In this document: positions 4,532 through 5,668 of the stretch, piece by piece
Position numbering within the stretch: the stretch's first letter is position 1
Layout: each line of letters opens with the position of its first letter
From: Gammaproteobacteria bacterium
GTDB lineage: Bacteria; Pseudomonadota; Gammaproteobacteria; Enterobacterales; Alteromonadaceae
Assembly: GCA_023380515.1 (NCBI GenBank)
Contig: JAMCRH010000297.1
Span: 1-5,668, forward strand
Direction of reading: 5' to 3'
DNA length: 5,668 nt
The notes under the pieces: model-generated
What the model saw: only the letters and a program-made list of their open reading frames with translations
Told to the model about the DNA's origin: nothing
The model's database searches: none
Made by a program: the position numbers and the translations under genes

Positions 4532-5668
4532 ATGTCTCGTTCCGAAGATCTATTTAAAAGAGCCCAAGACTATATTCCTGGTGGCGTGAATTCGCCGGTT
4601 CGCGCATTTAAAGGCGTCGGTGGTACTCCGCTGTTTATCGAGCGGGCGCAAGGCGCTTATTTATTTGACGTTGATGGTAATCGTTACATCGACTATATCG
4701 GCTCTTGGGGGCCGATGATTATGGGGCACAACCATCCTGAAATTCGTGATGCTGCGATCGAAGCCGCAGAGCGCGGTTTGAGTTTCGGTACGCCAACGGC
4801 GATTGAAATCACCATGGCGGAGAAGGTTATTTCCATGGTGCCGTCGATTGAGAAAGTACGCATGGTGAACTCCGGTACGGAAGCCACCATGAGTGCGATT
4901 CGTCTCGCTCGTGGTTACACTGGCCGAGACAAAATCCTCAAGTTTGAAGGCTGCTACCATGGCCATGCGGATGCGTTGTTGGTTAAAGCCGGTTCAGGCG
5001 CCTTAACACTCGGTGTTCCGAATTCACCGGGTATTCCGGAAGACTTTGCTAAGCACACGCTCACCGTCAGCTACAATAATCTCGACGAAGTTCGGCAAAT
5101 TTTTGCCGAAGTAGGTGACCAAATCGCCTGTATTATTGTTGAGCCAGTTGCCGGCAACATGAACTGCATTTTACCAGAACCGGGGTTTCTCGAAGGTTTG
5201 CGTGCAGTCTGTGACGAATACCAAAGCGTCCTGATTTTTGACGAAGTCATGACCGGTTTCCGCGTCAGTCGCGGCGGTGCGCAAGAGTTCTTTGGTGTTA
5301 AACCGGACTTAACCTGCTTAGGCAAAGTCATCGGTGGTGGTATGCCAGTGGGTGCCTTCGGCGGTAAGCGCGAGATTATGAATTTTATCGCCCCTGTCGG
5401 TCCGGTTTACCAAGCAGGTACTTTGTCAGGCAATCCTGTCGCCATGGCTGCAGGCCTTGCAGCTCTGAATCTATTACACGACAGCAGTATTTACACCCAA
5501 CTCAAGGCCTTGGTGACTGAGCTGACGTCAGGACTGCAAGAAATCGCCGACACGAAGGGCGTGCCATTTACCACCAGTCAAGCGGGCGGCATGTTTGGTT
5601 TCTTCTTTACCGATGTCGATAAAGTAACGACGTACGAGCAGGCCACGCACTGCAATATGGAGCACTTC
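4532..5668 (+). CDS. hemL: Glutamate-1-semialdehyde 2,1-aminomutase HemL; C-terminus beyond the window
   Basis: HemL is a cytoplasmic PLP enzyme that converts glutamate-1-semialdehyde, made by HemA from glutamyl-tRNA, to 5-aminolevulinate, precursor of heme and other tetrapyrroles. The frame runs from ATG 4532 to the right edge: 379 of about 426 residues. The N-terminus [20 protein letters not shown] (4-23) is typical. NSGTEA (113-118) binds cofactor phosphate, CYHGHAD (141-147) stacks on PLP, and [10 protein letters not shown] (235-244) carries the Asp that contacts the pyridine nitrogen (D237). [17 protein letters not shown] (262-278) holds the Schiff-base lysine K265, the same number as in E. 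coli. QAGTLSGNP (294-302) contributes to the partner active site of the dimer. AGAGG (4518-4522) lies nine bases upstream. The 14-base gap from pyrB implies co-transcription. It is distinguished from other class III aminotransferases by the [14 protein letters not shown] lid (154-167). Confidence 0.97.
   Translation, partial: MSRSEDLFKRAQDYIPGGVNSPVRAFKGVGGTPLFIERAQGAYLFDVDGNRYIDYIGSWGPMIMGHNHPEIRDAAIEAAERGLSFGTPTAIEITMAEKVISMVPSIEKVRMVNSGTEATMSAIRLARGYTGRDKILKFEGCYHGHADALLVKAGSGALTLGVPNSPGIPEDFAKHTLTVSYNNLDEVRQIFAEVGDQIACIIVEPVAGNMNCILPEPGFLEGLRAVCDEYQSVLIFDEVMTGFRVSRGGAQEFFGVKPDLTCLGKVIGGGMPVGAFGGKREIMNFIAPVGPVYQAGTLSGNPVAMAAGLAALNLLHDSSIYTQLKALVTELTSGLQEIADTKGVPFTTSQAGGMFGFFFTDVDKVTTYEQATHCNMEHF

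Noticed and set aside
4661..5331. Three minus-strand frames (65-101 codons) opposite hemL
   Set aside because: They are antisense shadows of a well conserved coding sequence, with no SD and no domain.
1..5668. Mobile element, phage or defence system
   Set aside because: All seven genes are housekeeping or lineage-typical, codon and base use look uniform, and no recombinase, terminal repeats or CRISPR spacing was seen.

Overview
The window is an ordinary, gene-dense piece of a gammaproteobacterial chromosome. ErpA, HemL, HemJ and a long-form PyrB, plus two small families that I associate with Alteromonadales and relatives (a DUF3718-like secreted protein and a DUF6776-like coiled-coil protein), suggest a marine order such as Alteromonadales, perhaps Idiomarinaceae. 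The lineage is inference from protein resemblance, not from a search. I see no transposase, integrase, tRNA, rRNA, CRISPR array or phage gene.

The left half is read on the minus strand. From upstream to downstream it holds a membrane-anchored coiled-coil protein (2898 to 2176), the iron-sulfur carrier gene erpA (2103 to 1756) with a strong terminator (1654-1690), a small exported DUF3718-like protein (1495 to 1091), and the N-terminal 321 residues of a PepQ-type Xaa-Pro dipeptidase (964 down to the window edge). The right half is read on the plus strand: hemJ (2984-3421), pyrB (3501-4517) and hemL (4532 to the right edge, 379 residues present). The two halves diverge from the short interval 2899-2983. 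No gene-free stretch exceeds 300 bases; the longest is 1496-1755.

HemL makes 5-aminolevulinate, the first committed tetrapyrrole precursor. HemJ catalyses the protoporphyrinogen-to-protoporphyrin step late in the same pathway. PyrB, lying between them, commits carbamoyl phosphate and aspartate to pyrimidine synthesis. hemL starts 14 bases after the pyrB stop, so the two are probably co-transcribed. On the other strand ErpA delivers Fe-S clusters to apo-proteins, so the neighbourhood has a loose heme and Fe-S theme.

I found no convincing new system. The points most worth a second look are non-coding: competing hairpins between hemJ and pyrB, an operator-like dyad in the divergent region, and a repeat cluster upstream of the DUF3718-like gene. 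Two start codons also deserve correction: a GTG start for the coiled-coil gene and a later ATG for pyrB.
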